Shown: piece by piece, positions 26,540 through 35,771 of the stretch
Position numbering within the stretch: the first letter of the stretch is position 1
How the letters are laid out: each line of letters opens with the position of its first letter
Source: an uncultured Lachnospiraceae bacterium
GTDB taxonomy: Bacteria > Bacillota > Clostridia > Lachnospirales > Lachnospiraceae
Assembly: GCA_902763335.1 (NCBI GenBank)
Contig: CACWRR010000036.1
Location: 1-49,763 of the forward strand
Length of the DNA: 49,763 nucleotides
Direction: 5' to 3'
Translations under genes and position numbers: made by a program
Notes under the pieces: generated by a model
What the model saw: only the letters and a program-made list of their open reading frames with translations
Databases searched by the model: none
What the model was told of the DNA's origin: nothing

Positions 26540-27274
26540 ATGAGAGAAAATGATAAGAACAGAGGCAGTATAGCATTTAATATGATATTTGTCATAGTAG
26601 GAATAGGTTTAATAGCAATGGCGGTTTTTCTTTACCTTAAAAGCAGTGCATTTAAAAGAAAGGCTGTTGAAATACCGGCAACGATAAGCAGAATAGAGTC
26701 GTATACAACTACCAGAAGTTCAAAGCATGGAAGAAGAACCAAAACACATTACAACGTATATGTAACGTATGAATTTGATGGTGTGACATATGAAAACATA
26801 CCGCTTGGAAGTCATAGCAGCGATATGTATGAGGGAGCTGTTATAACGATACTGTGTGATCCTGATAATCCGGTAGATATTGATAATAAAGGAATGTTAT
26901 ATTTCCCTGTAATTCTTTTATCCATAATGGGAGTTTTATTTGGAGCAGGAGGTATTATACCTATAGTAATATCCGGTAAGAAAAAGAGCAAAAAAGAAAA
27001 TCTTATGAGAAATGGAAGAGCTGTTTATGCCATTGTTAATGAGGTTGGTGAAAACCCGGCATATGCTGTAAACGGCAGGCATCCATATAAAATAAAATGT
27101 ACATATACAGACGAATTTACATTACAAAAATATGAGTTTGTCAGTGGAAATATCTGGGACAATAATGTTGAGCTGGATTTTCCGGTGGGCAGCAGCATAA
27201 GAGTGTATGTTGATGTAAATGATTACAGCAAATATTATGTGGACAGTGATAATAAGGCAGGAGTGAACTTTTAA
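26540..27274 (+). CDS. DUF3592-type membrane protein
   Basis: 244 residues. A first membrane segment at about 13-31 (MIFVIVGIGLIAMAVFLYL), an extracytoplasmic beta-rich part with VYVTYEFDGVTYENIPLG and VITILCDPDNPVDI (the YDPxNP-like hallmark of DUF3592), and a second membrane segment at about 121-145, followed by a second beta-rich domain. No catalytic residues are visible and the function is unknown. AGGAGG precedes the ATG. The next gene starts one base after its stop. Confidence 0.75.
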   Translation: MRENDKNRGSIAFNMIFVIVGIGLIAMAVFLYLKSSAFKRKAVEIPATISRIESYTTTRSSKHGRRTKTHYNVYVTYEFDGVTYENIPLGSHSSDMYEGAVITILCDPDNPVDIDNKGMLYFPVILLSIMGVLFGAGGIIPIVISGKKKSKKENLMRNGRAVYAIVNEVGENPAYAVNGRHPYKIKCTYTDEFTLQKYEFVSGNIWDNNVELDFPVGSSIRVYVDVNDYSKYYVDSDNKAGVNF

Positions 27275-27275
27275 C

Positions 27276-27800
27276 ATGAAGATTGCAATCAGAAGTGCAA
27301 ATGAAAATGATGCAGAGGAAATGTTAAAAATATATGAACCGTATATTTTAAATACTGCGATAACATTTGAATATATGGTTCCGACAGTTGATGAGTTTAG
27401 AGAGAGAGTAAAAAATACATTGCAGAAATATCCATATCTTGTTGCAGTAGGGGAAGGAAAAATACTGGGGTATGCCTATGTCAGTGCATTCAAGGAGAGA
27501 GCTGCATATGACCGGTCGGTTGAGACTTCCATATATGTGTCTCAGGACTTTAAGCACATGGGAATAGGTGGAAAACTGCATGCAGCACTTGAAGAGGAGT
27601 TAAAGAACAGAGGATTCCTTAATATGTATGCATGCATTGCATATCCTGAACAGGATGATGAGTATCTGAATAAAAACAGTGTGGAATTTCATAGCCATCT
27701 GGGCTACAGACTGGTGGGCGAATTTTATAAATGTGGGTATAAATTTAACAGGTGGTATAATATGGTGTGGATGGAAAAACTGATAGGAGAACATAAGTAA
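27276..27800 (+). CDS. GNAT N-acetyltransferase, PAT/Bar-like
   Basis: 174 residues. The opening MKIAIRSANENDAEEMLKIYEPY, then ETSIYVSQDFKHMGIGGKL with the acetyl-CoA pyrophosphate loop (Q/R-x-x-G-x-G/A, here HMGIGG), and NSVEFHSHLGYRLVGEFYKCGYKF, match the phosphinothricin acetyltransferase subgroup. These acetylate small amines such as methionine sulfoximine or phosphinothricin; the substrate here is not known. It starts one base after the upstream stop. Its 3' end abuts directly on a truncated ABC ATPase, as if a rearrangement joined the two. Confidence 0.85.
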   Translation: MKIAIRSANENDAEEMLKIYEPYILNTAITFEYMVPTVDEFRERVKNTLQKYPYLVAVGEGKILGYAYVSAFKERAAYDRSVETSIYVSQDFKHMGIGGKLHAALEEELKNRGFLNMYACIAYPEQDDEYLNKNSVEFHSHLGYRLVGEFYKCGYKFNRWYNMVWMEKLIGEHK

Positions 27801-27801
27801 T

Positions 27802-28284
27802 TCCGATAAGAAGAAATTAACAGACTACAGAAGAGAAGATGTAGGATTTGTATTTCAGTTTTATAATCTGATTCCTGATCTTACGGTACAGGAAAATATA
27901 GAGGTAGTGTCAGATATATCTGAGAATCCGATGGATATAGAGGAAGTTTTGGAGGCGCTTGATATCGCAAAGTATAGAACAAGATTTCCTAAGGAACTTT
28001 CAGGCGGACAGCAGCAGAGAGTAGCCATTGCAAGGGCACTTATAAAAAATCCGAAGCTGTTATTGTGCGATGAGCTGACAGGAGCACTTGATTCAAAATC
28101 GTCAGGAAGCGTTCTCAAATTTATAGAAAAAGTTAATGAAAGATTTGGGACAACCATAATAATAATTACACATAATGAGGCTATTGCAGATATGGCTGAT
28201 ACGGTAATCAGAATCAAAGACGGTCAGGTGGCATCATGCAAAGATAATGACAATAAGAAAACAGCAGGCGGATTGGAGTTGTAG
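27802..28284 (+). pseudogene. ABC transporter ATPase (MacB/LolD type), 5' end lost
   Basis: Homology begins abruptly at SDKKKLTDYRREDVGFVFQ (27802 on) two bases after the GNAT stop and continues with the signature LSGGQQQRVAIARAL, Walker B LLLCDELTGALD and the H-loop THN. The first ~75 residues with Walker A are absent, so ATP cannot be bound normally. The same frame has a stop at 27784. A GTG at 27907 opens an artificial frame with no ribosome binding site. The gene belongs to the permease that follows 3 nt later. Confidence 0.85.
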
Positions 28285-28287
28285 GTT

Positions 28288-30504
28288 ATGACACTGAATA
28301 AAAGATATATAAGAAATATAAGGGATAATATTTCATTTTATATAGCATCAATTGTTCTTACAGTAGTAGCCCTTCTGTTGTTTTATCTGTTTTACATAGC
28401 CGGAACCGGAATACAGGGGTATGGTGATGATTTCTTTGACAGAAATAAGGTTGAAGATGCCACATTTACTACATATATAGAAATACCTGATGATAAAATA
28501 AATGAGATAGAAGATAAATATAATCTTACATTTGAGAAGGAATACTTTGTAAATATATCCGAAGATGATTACAATGTCAGAGTGTTCAAGGCAAATAAGA
28601 AGATTGATTTATATGAGATAATTGACGGAAAAGATGTATCTGAAAATGATGAGATTGTTATCTCAAAGGGTTATGCCCAGAATGAAAATGTAAAGATAGG
28701 TGATAAGGTAGAGATAAAAGGAAAGAAATATACCGTTACCGGATATTTTCTGAGACCGGACTATCTATATATGTTGGAAAATATGGATGATACATATAAA
28801 AATATTACTTCATTTATCCTGGCATACATGACTGATGAGGCATATGATGAACTTCAGGCGAACTCGTGCCAGTACAAGGTCGTATATGGAAAAGACGGTA
28901 AGGAAACAGAGTTCAGAAAAGATATAAATGAGGAGTATAAGATTAATTCATACACCTCAAAGGAAAACAATACAAGGATTACAATGGTGGATGATCAGGC
29001 AACAATGTTTATCGTAATGGCATTCGTATTTCTGGTAACAATACCACTCATAACAGTTGCACTTATATCTATCATAATAGGCAGAAAAGTCAAGAATGAG
29101 CAGAAGATGATAGGAACGCTTACGGCATTGGGCTACAAAAAGGGGCAGCTTGTCAGACATTATGCTGTACTTTCCATGATTCCGGGGATTATCGGGGGAC
29201 TGCTGGTGTCAGTGATTACAAAAATACTGCAGCAGCCGTACGGTGAAATATCACTTGCCGATTATGAGCCTATGCCCGTAAAATTCACGCTGCCTGTTTA
29301 TATAGCGGTGCTTGGTGTGATTGTACCTACATTATTTTATGTAATGGCGGCAGTACGCAAGGTAAATAAGTTATTGAAAAAGGATACGGTAGTATTATTA
29401 AATGGAAATGCAGACGGCGATATAAAAACGCGTAAAGTGATGGTAAACAGTACCGGAAAGGTGCGTAGAAAATTTGCTGTCAGAAGTATACTCGGCAATC
29501 CGGGAAGAAGTTTTGTGGTATTTCTCGGAGCAATGCTTGGAGCACTTATTATTACGGTGGCATTTATGTTTATAGATTCCATTCAAAATGTGGTAGACAG
29601 TGGTTCGGAGAGTATGAGAACATTTAAATATCAGTATGTGCTTAATACATTTGAAACAGAGGAACTTGACGGAGCAGATGAGCTTGTCATGGGAAGTTTT
29701 GAGTATGACGGTTCAGTATTTACCCTCCTTGGAGCAGATGATGACGTGAAATTTTTAAATATTGAAACCGAAGACGGCAAAAGAGCAGAGCTTTCTGACG
29801 GATATTATGTAAGTAATGTCATGGCATATGCATACAACATAAAAGCCGGTGATACATTCAAATTTAAGAACAAGATTACGATGCAGGAGTACTCTGTGAA
29901 AATAAAAGGAATAATAAGTAATGATTCGCAGAAGCTTCTTGTAGGAGGCAGTGACAGTATCCGTGAAATGCTTGGATGGGAGAAAGGCACATATAACGGT
30001 ATATTATACGATAAGAAAATTGAACTTGGTGACAAGGTATCAAAGACTGTAACGAAAAATGACATAAAAGAGCAGATGAACACCATACTTGATGAGATGG
30101 GAGTTATTATTTACGCACTTGCCGTTATTGGTGCAATCATATGAGTGGCATCATTGTATGTATCGGTAAATATGCTTATAACAGAAAACAGACATAACAT
30201 ATCCATGCTTAAAGTTCTCGGACTTAAAGATAAGGAAATTAACAGAATGATTTTAAATGTCAACCATTGTATAATTCCGGTGGCAACGTTTATTGGTATT
30301 CTGTTAGGATATTTGTGTATGATAATCGTATTTAAGGTATATTCAGGTATTGAAGGCGTTATGTATACGGCTGTGATATCTCCAAAGAGCATCATTCTTA
30401 CAGTTGTGATAGTATTTGCCTGCTATTTTGTTTCATTGTTTATAATACGAAGAAAAGCAGGAAATGTTGATATGGTAGAAAGCCTTAAAGATAACAGGGA
30501 ATAA
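28288..30504 (+). pseudogene. FtsX-like ABC permease interrupted by a TGA codon
   Basis: The reading frame covers 738 codons from ATG 28288 to TAA at 30502-30504 but has one internal stop, TGA at 30142-30144, between VIGAII and VASLYVSVNM, in a membrane segment. The protein has the MacB/FtsX plan: N-terminal membrane segment (about 13-35), a large outer domain, a cluster of three membrane segments from about 238, a second outer domain from about 440, and a last set of membrane segments split by the TGA. Homologues would continue straight through. Together with the truncated ATPase this marks a decaying transporter. Confidence 0.85.
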
Positions 30505-30519
30505 AGATAATATAAAAGC

Positions 30520-30552
30520 GGAGCTGATTTTACTCATCAGCTCCATTTTTTT
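30520..30552. terminator. Terminator between the permease and the convergent regulator
   Basis: GGAGCTGAT 30520-30528 pairs with ATCAGCTCC 30536-30544, followed on the plus strand by seven T (30546-30552). The minus-strand regulator ends within it (stop 30537-30539), so it may serve both directions, though an A-tract only follows weakly on the other side. Confidence 0.85.
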
Positions 30553-32282
30553 CTATCCTGAACAGGAATAATCATATTTTCGAATGCATTTCTTAATTTC
30601 GGATGTTTTATAAGAAAATGAATGGATGGCGTCTTATTTTTGGAAACCATTACCCATTTTCTCTCATGTATTCTTATCTGTATATTTCTAAAGGCAGACA
30701 GTGGATTATTCTTCAATATGTAATTTGCATGTTCGGCCTCATATCTGCGTGTCAGGTTTAAATGTTCTTCATAGTCATCGTAGGAATACAATATATCTTT
30801 TTCGTAGAAAATTCCCGATAAAGAAAGTGAAATCGGATACTGTTCAAATTCTTCTTTTGTCAGAATAGGGATTTCTTCTGTCAGTATGGCGTGTTCCGTG
30901 ATTCTGGAGATATTTGTCCGCTGTTCTGATATATAGCCTGCGATTATTCCTGCTTCACTATCTTCTACCTTATTATGTTTAAGTATTCTTTTAAGCAGTT
31001 CATCCGACAGTGTGTGTAAGGGGAGGGAAGACAGAATGGTTCGTCTGTTTCCGTCCGTGGAGATATCGGATTGTAAAAATGTATCAAGTTTCCGCTCTGA
31101 ATCATTTCTGTATATTTCCATTAACGGGAGAGCATTTGCCAGCAAGTCATCTGCCCGCTTTTTGTAGTATGCAACTTCATTTTTATTCTTTGTAAGATAA
31201 TATCTGCCGTCGGCGTGGTAACCTGTTATGGCTTCGCCTGTAAGTGCAGCAGCTCCCGATACCTTTAAAAGATGGAGAAATGTGGTGTTTTCTGCAGACT
31301 TAAGGTAATATGGTGATATTTGTCCTGTCATATACATCGGAATCCAGCTCTCCAATCCCAGCATCATATCCTCAAATGAGCGGTCAAGATTGTGAATCTG
31401 GTTTAAGTGTAAGCCTTTTTTCAGCATCATTGCCATTCCGAACATCCATTTCTTTGGAAATTCAGGGTCTTTTGCCATTTCTTCCATTGGCATGTCACTG
31501 TACATGGTTACCGGCTCGCATGATTTTGAGAGTACGGTGGTTTTTAGAAAATCAAGTTCACTGTTCATCATTTCCTGCAGACCGTAGTAGCTCTTAGAGC
31601 CGGGAAACTGAAATGGGACAGTAGGAACCTTAAGTTCATCAAAATGTATGGCACGTATGTATTCATCAAGATTGAATTCATTTAATTTTTCAAGAAATAC
31701 AGACAGCGAGTCATAAGTGTTTACGGCACCGTCTGATAACCATGAACTGATAAGATTCATGTATGAACTGTCATCCGCTATGTCCTCCATGGTGCATCCG
31801 GTCAGTCTGCATACCAGACTTTTCTGCTGGACCGTGCTGTATCTGTGAACTATGAAATGTGCCGTCTCAGATATAAAATTCTGTGGATTTGACGGCTGCC
31901 GCTTTCCGTTTCGTATACGTGAGACATAAGAAGAATCATAGTTTAAATACTTTGAAAATTCCGAACCGCTGATATCGAGAGTGTTAAGCAGCATATCAAG
32001 ATTAGTATGTAAAACCGATATATTTGAGGATAAACTTTGCAATGTCCTGTTAAAACTATCAGTTACAGAATCAGCGGTGATATCGGCAATTCTTCTGTCT
32101 GCTGCCATGTGAACAATACCCTGTATAAGATTTGTCAGATTGTCAGTGCCGGATTCAGGGACACGTTCGCCTGAGCGGTATCTGCTTATAGTGGCAGCAG
32201 ACAGACCGGAATATTCTGAAAGCTCCTTTCCGGTACAGTCCAAAACATCTATGTAATTATTTAAAATATCTTTAAAATTCAT
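30537..32282 (-). CDS. Large cytoplasmic regulator with two helix-turn-helix segments
   Basis: 581 residues from ATG 32282, preceded by GGGAG five bases upstream; ATGs further up (32342, 32294) lack a ribosome binding site. Two HTH-like segments are seen, at about 17-40 (TGKELSEYSGLSAATISRYR, then SGERVP) and 103-130 (ISGSEFSKYLNYDSSYVSRI, then RNGKRQP), both of the XRE type with the S-x-Y/I-S-R recognition pattern. The remaining 440 residues are mostly helical with no motif I recognise. It reads away from a secreted protein gene across a 184-nt gap and may control it. No kinase, peptide-binding TPR or metal motif was found. Confidence 0.65.
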   Translation of the reverse strand: MNFKDILNNYIDVLDCTGKELSEYSGLSAATISRYRSGERVPESGTDNLTNLIQGIVHMAADRRIADITADSVTDSFNRTLQSLSSNISVLHTNLDMLLNTLDISGSEFSKYLNYDSSYVSRIRNGKRQPSNPQNFISETAHFIVHRYSTVQQKSLVCRLTGCTMEDIADDSSYMNLISSWLSDGAVNTYDSLSVFLEKLNEFNLDEYIRAIHFDELKVPTVPFQFPGSKSYYGLQEMMNSELDFLKTTVLSKSCEPVTMYSDMPMEEMAKDPEFPKKWMFGMAMMLKKGLHLNQIHNLDRSFEDMMLGLESWIPMYMTGQISPYYLKSAENTTFLHLLKVSGAAALTGEAITGYHADGRYYLTKNKNEVAYYKKRADDLLANALPLMEIYRNDSERKLDTFLQSDISTDGNRRTILSSLPLHTLSDELLKRILKHNKVEDSEAGIIAGYISEQRTNISRITEHAILTEEIPILTKEEFEQYPISLSLSGIFYEKDILYSYDDYEEHLNLTRRYEAEHANYILKNNPLSAFRNIQIRIHERKWVMVSKNKTPSIHFLIKHPKLRNAFENMIIPVQDRKKWS

Positions 32283-32361
32283 TTGCTCTCCCATCCGATT
32301 TGTATAATATTTAACTAAATCATAACATAAATAATTTGCCATATAAACAGCAAAATTCGTG

Positions 32362-32425
32362 ATTTCCGATATGTCATTGACAAAGCGGAAATATATATAA
32401 AAAACGTGGAAAACTCATGTATAAT
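32362..32425. promoter_or_regulatory. Divergent promoter region with an inverted repeat
   Basis: ATTTCCG 32362-32368 and CGGAAAT 32386-32392 form a 7-bp inverted repeat with a 17-bp spacer in the gap between the double-HTH regulator and the surface protein. TATAAT at 32420-32425 is a likely -10 for the plus-strand gene; no consensus -35 is at the right distance. Confidence 0.5.
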
Positions 32426-32466
32426 CAGGGTACTTAATTATTTACAAAGAGGAATGGAGGATGCAT

Positions 32467-34146
32467 GTGAAAGTATTAAAAAAATTAACAGCAATCATAG
32501 TAACTTTAGGCATGGCAGCCGGAATATCCGGTGCAGATGTGTATGCAGGAAGTGGTCCGAATCCACATCCGACAGACAGTATGGCATATTTATGTATTGC
32601 ATATGGTGGTGGAGATTTTAAATACCTGTATAATGCAAGTCAGGGGGAAGTGACTGAGATTGATGGGGCAGAGTATGACAAGTCTACGAACACAATGACA
32701 CTCAATAATTATAAAAATGGGGGTACAATAGTTGCAAATGAGATGGGTGATGATTTAAAGATTAAAGTAGAGGGAACGAATAATGTTCAGTCAATAATGG
32801 TATACGGATATGGTTATGGAGGAAGCCTTGAACTTACCGGAAACGGTACGTTGACAGTTAATGAAAACAGGGAAGAGGATAGTGCCATATTTATTGATGG
32901 CGAGATTGCAGACTCGGTGTTTAAACTGGATAGAAATACAGGACTTAAAGCATATGGTAAATCAAAAAAGGCTTCAGTTGCCGTAATACAATCTAAAGTA
33001 GAGAAGAATGGAATAGTATTTGAAGGTAATGAAGATATGAATTCAGATGTCACTGCAAATGCAAATACATATATTACATACCGGGATGCATATGTTTTGG
33101 ATAGTAATAATAAATCAACCATGTATGTGTGTTATCCTAAGGACTCAACTGTGACGGGAGAATACGCAGCGGCGAGAATGGTGGACAGTAGTTCTAAGGA
33201 ATATTATGCACTGTATAATATAATAAGAGATGATGAACTGGGTGTAATAGCATTAAAGGCATTGGATGAAAATGGAAAGGAAATTTCCATGGATGGATTT
33301 GAGTTGGCAGATGATGGACAGACAATAGTTGCGAATATGGTACTGCCGTGGAGAAGTACGTTGAATCGGTATACGCTTAACAGTAATCCTGAATATAAAC
33401 CGGGATATGGAATAAGAATAGTGGATAAATATTACAATGATGAGTTTAAAGGAAAATATTATTATGTATATAAGTTTGTGGAAAAATATGACAGACTTTT
33501 TGCAGTTGCTATAGAAAATCAACAGGAAATACCGATAGAAAATAAGGAAATCATGGGATTATATACACCGGTTGAGAAGAAACAATATCAGTATTATTAC
33601 TTTAATGATATAGATACGACAGGAACGGAGAATATTAATAATCTTAACATAAGCCTTTCAAAAAAATCGTACACATATAATGGCAAGGTTCAGACACCGA
33701 CCGTAAAGGTAACGGATAAATCCGGTAAAAAGGTAGCATCATCTGAATATAAGATTACATATGCAAAGGGCAGAAAAAATGTAGGAAAATATTCAGTAAA
33801 AATTACTTTTAAAGGAAAATACAGTGGAACGGTAACAAGAACATATACAATAGTCCCGAAAACCACTTCTATAACAAAGGCTAAGGCTGCAGGCAGTAAG
33901 ATTATACTTAACTGGAAGAAACAGAATGTACAGAGCAGCGGATACCAGATTCAGTACGCTTTAGACAGCGGCTTTAAGAAGAGTGTAAAGACTGTTAATA
34001 TAAGTTCATCGAAAACAGTGAAAAAGAATCTGACAGGTATAAAGAAAAACAAAAAATATTATGTGAGAATCCGTACATACAAGAGTGATAAAAATTCAGG
34101 AAAGATTTATTCATCATGGTCATCGGCTAAAATTGTAAAATCATAG
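32467..34146 (+). CDS. Secreted surface protein with C-terminal Ig-like and fibronectin III-like domains
   Basis: 559 residues. A signal peptide (MKVLKKLTAIIVTLGMAAGI, cleavage near VYA) starts the protein. Residues about 60-140 form a beta-rich repeat region (STNTMTLNNYKNGGTIVA). At about 390-460 there is an Ig-like/MBG-type domain (YTYNGKVQTPTVKVTDKSGK), and the last 95 residues resemble fibronectin III (SGYQIQYALDSGFKKS, KKYYVRIRTYKS). There is no LPXTG or S-layer domain, so anchoring is unclear. ATG 32461 touches the GGAGG site; GTG 32467 is at the proper distance and is chosen. Relatives are adhesin- or cell-wall-type proteins of Lachnospiraceae. Confidence 0.7.
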   Translation: MKVLKKLTAIIVTLGMAAGISGADVYAGSGPNPHPTDSMAYLCIAYGGGDFKYLYNASQGEVTEIDGAEYDKSTNTMTLNNYKNGGTIVANEMGDDLKIKVEGTNNVQSIMVYGYGYGGSLELTGNGTLTVNENREEDSAIFIDGEIADSVFKLDRNTGLKAYGKSKKASVAVIQSKVEKNGIVFEGNEDMNSDVTANANTYITYRDAYVLDSNNKSTMYVCYPKDSTVTGEYAAARMVDSSSKEYYALYNIIRDDELGVIALKALDENGKEISMDGFELADDGQTIVANMVLPWRSTLNRYTLNSNPEYKPGYGIRIVDKYYNDEFKGKYYYVYKFVEKYDRLFAVAIENQQEIPIENKEIMGLYTPVEKKQYQYYYFNDIDTTGTENINNLNISLSKKSYTYNGKVQTPTVKVTDKSGKKVASSEYKITYAKGRKNVGKYSVKITFKGKYSGTVTRTYTIVPKTTSITKAKAAGSKIILNWKKQNVQSSGYQIQYALDSGFKKSVKTVNISSSKTVKKNLTGIKKNKKYYVRIRTYKSDKNSGKIYSSWSSAKIVKS

Positions 34147-34157
34147 CACCGGATGTC

Positions 34158-34211
34158 TTGACAAATACTCTATAGGGGTATACAATCAATATACCCCTAT
34201 AGAGTATTTTT
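34158..34211. promoter_or_regulatory. Promoter inside a perfect 20-bp inverted repeat before the HMA protein
   Basis: TTGACA 34158-34163 and TACAAT 34181-34186 are 17 bases apart. They overlap the left arm (34163-34182) and loop (34183-34189) of a perfect 20-bp inverted repeat whose right arm is 34190-34209. Each arm contains ATAC-n-GGTAT-type sequence with a C/G-rich core (TAGGGGTATA), like operators of CsoR/RcnR-family metal sensors. Five T follow, so RNA reading through from the surface protein gene would meet a strong terminator hairpin. Confidence 0.7.
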
Positions 34212-34260
34212 GTGCGATTAGAAATAGGAACATACACTATCATCAGAAAAGGAGGCTGTT

Positions 34261-34515
34261 ATGGTTAAGACAGTATTGAAAATAGACGGTATGATGTGTG
34301 GAATGTGTGAATCACACATGAATGAACTTATAAGGAAAAATTTTGAGGTAAAAAAAGTCACATCTTCCGCTAAAAAAGGGGAGACAGTTGTTATAAGTGA
34401 AAAAGAGGTTGATATACCCCAGGCTAAAAAGGAGATAAAAGATATAGGTTATGAACTTTTATCATACGAAACCGAACCATATGAAAAGAAGGGATTTTTT
34501 CATTTTGGGAAATAA
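34261..34515 (+). CDS. Heavy-metal-associated (HMA) domain protein, CopZ-like
   Basis: 84 residues. The metal-binding loop GMMCGMCES places C13 and C16 as ligands for Cu(I) or a similar ion, followed by helix SHMNELIRKNF and DIPQAKKEIKDIGY, the ferredoxin-like fold of copper chaperones. The tail EPYEKKGFFHFGK is an addition. No CopA ATPase or CsoR gene is in the window. The inverted-repeat promoter just upstream suggests control by a metal sensor. AAAGGAGG precedes the ATG by 7 nt. Confidence 0.85.
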   Translation: MVKTVLKIDGMMCGMCESHMNELIRKNFEVKKVTSSAKKGETVVISEKEVDIPQAKKEIKDIGYELLSYETEPYEKKGFFHFGK

Positions 34516-34535
34516 AAATTAAATATACATAACAT

Positions 34536-34574
34536 TAAAGGCTTCAGAAAGTTAAAAACTCTCTGAAGCCTTTA
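34536..34574. terminator. Bidirectional terminator between the HMA and DUF202 genes
   Basis: TAAAGGCTTCAGA 34536-34548 pairs perfectly with TCTGAAGCCTTTA 34562-34574; the loop is A-rich. The two convergent genes end here, and the stop of the minus-strand gene lies inside the right arm. The T-tract is short (TTTATAT). Confidence 0.75.
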
Positions 34575-34868
34575 TATATGTTCTTCAAGCTCAGTTTCAA
34601 GAAATTCAGATTCTCTTTTTATCAGACGTGAAACGTGAACAAAATCTATAATTCCGAGAATAATGGTTACGGGTGTCAATATTACACATATAACACCGAT
34701 GGCTACCCATATGGGATTATCTATAAAATTCATAAGCCCCGCTCCCGACACAATCAGCCCGATGGCACTTTTAATATACGCAAGCAGGGTACGGCGGTTG
34801 GCAAGAAGTGTACGCTCTATTGAAAGCTTCGATTGTATTTTTGCATTAATGTTATCATTTGAATTCAT
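34572..34868 (-). CDS. DUF202 (YidH-like) membrane protein
   Basis: 98 residues from ATG 34868, which has AAGGAGGT in the right place; the frame is open further up to 34931 without a ribosome binding site. SIERTLLANRRTLLAYIKSAIGLIVSG is the DUF202 hallmark, and there are two further membrane segments with a charged tail ending ELEEHI. Small three-helix inner-membrane proteins of unknown function. Confidence 0.85.
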   Translation of the reverse strand: MNSNDNINAKIQSKLSIERTLLANRRTLLAYIKSAIGLIVSGAGLMNFIDNPIWVAIGVICVILTPVTIILGIIDFVHVSRLIKRESEFLETELEEHI

Positions 34869-35017
34869 GAAGACCTCCTTTATAAAAGCTTGTGGAAATT
34901 TATAGGCTGCAACGCTCACACGTTTCCACAAGCTGTAATATATACAGCAGAGTTTTGCAATTATCTGATATCTATGCTAAATTATAACATAAGTATTATT
35001 TATTCGCAAATTACTAT

Positions 35018-35176
35018 GTGAAAAATCAATAACTGCGTAAGAAGACATTCTGAGGCGGTCGGTATTTAGCGTGGAATCTGCTATATAGCAGATTCTACGC
35101 TTATGTACCGTTACCAGCCGAAGATAGCGGGAGCGTGTCTTCGGAGCAGTTATTGATTTTCACTATTGATTTTCAC
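35018..35176. repeat. Nested palindromic element with a 13-bp tandem duplication
   Basis: Outer arms 35018-35036 and 35146-35163 are complementary except for one extra A (GTGAAAAATCAATAACTGC against GCAGTTATTGATTTTCAC). Inside lie AAGACA 35042-35047 / TGTCTT 35136-35141 and a long near-perfect palindrome, 35068-35084 against 35085-35101. The right end TATTGATTTTCAC (35151-35163) is repeated immediately at 35164-35176. No reading frame spans it. It resembles a small non-autonomous mobile element or a structured repeat. It fills most of a 396-nt gap (34869-35264) with no gene. Confidence 0.7.
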
Positions 35177-35264
35177 AGAAAAAAATTATAAAAAAATGTG
35201 ATATTTATACGGCGACATGCGTTATTATAGTGAAAGGCCTTTCAAATACAGCAAGGAGGACAGC

Positions 35265-35771
35265 ATGGAAGCGGACAGATACCGGCAGATAGCCGAGAAA
35301 TATCTTGATATAGTATATAAAGCTACATATAATTACTGCAAAAATGAGCATGATGCCAGCGATGCGGTTCAGAACACGTTTATAAAACTAATCAGGACAG
35401 ACACGGAATTTGAAGATGAAGAGCATATTAAAAAATGGCTTATAAGAGTGGCGATAAATGAATGTAAAAGCATGTGGAGGTCCGTATGGAGAAGTAAGAC
35501 GGTGAGTCTTGATGAAATGGAGACGGACGCCATCCATATGGATGATAAAGACATGGCAGGCAGTGAAATAAATATAGCCGAGCTTGTAATGAAATTGCCA
35601 CCGAAGTACAGTATAGTTATTCATCTTTACTATTATGAAGGCTACAATGTGGAAGAAATAGCACAGCTTGTCGGAATCACACCGACCAATGTCCAGACCC
35701 GTCTTATGCGGGCGAGAAACAAGTTAAAAAAGCAGGTGCAGAGTCAAAATGGGAGGTATCAGAATGAGTAA
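35265..35771 (+). CDS. ECF-type RNA polymerase sigma factor
   Basis: 168 residues. Region 2 contains EHDASDAVQNTFIKLIR and the preceding YLDIVYKATYNYC; region 4 contains LPPKYSIVIHLYYYEGYNVE and IAQLVGITPTNVQTRLMRAR, a clear HTH. There is no region 3, as usual for extracytoplasmic-function sigma factors. ATG 35265 has AAGGAGG at 35253-35259; the frame is open from 35217. The end overlaps the anti-sigma-like gene by 8 nt. It probably activates its own promoter; the -10-like TTATTATAG near 35221-35229 cannot be assigned to a sigma class by eye. Confidence 0.9.
   Translation: MEADRYRQIAEKYLDIVYKATYNYCKNEHDASDAVQNTFIKLIRTDTEFEDEEHIKKWLIRVAINECKSMWRSVWRSKTVSLDEMETDAIHMDDKDMAGSEINIAELVMKLPPKYSIVIHLYYYEGYNVEEIAQLVGITPTNVQTRLMRARNKLKKQVQSQNGRYQNE

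Noticed and set aside
27907-28284. Intact small ABC protein starting at GTG 27907
   Set aside because: Homology extends upstream of that GTG in frame, so it is a remnant of a longer gene.
30142-30144. In-frame TGA as a selenocysteine codon
   Set aside because: No selenocysteine insertion element noted downstream, the residue lies in a lipid-facing membrane segment, and the partner ATPase is already broken, so a nonsense mutation is simpler.
35151-35176. Direct repeats as a CRISPR or tandem array
   Set aside because: Only two adjacent 13-bp copies without spacers.
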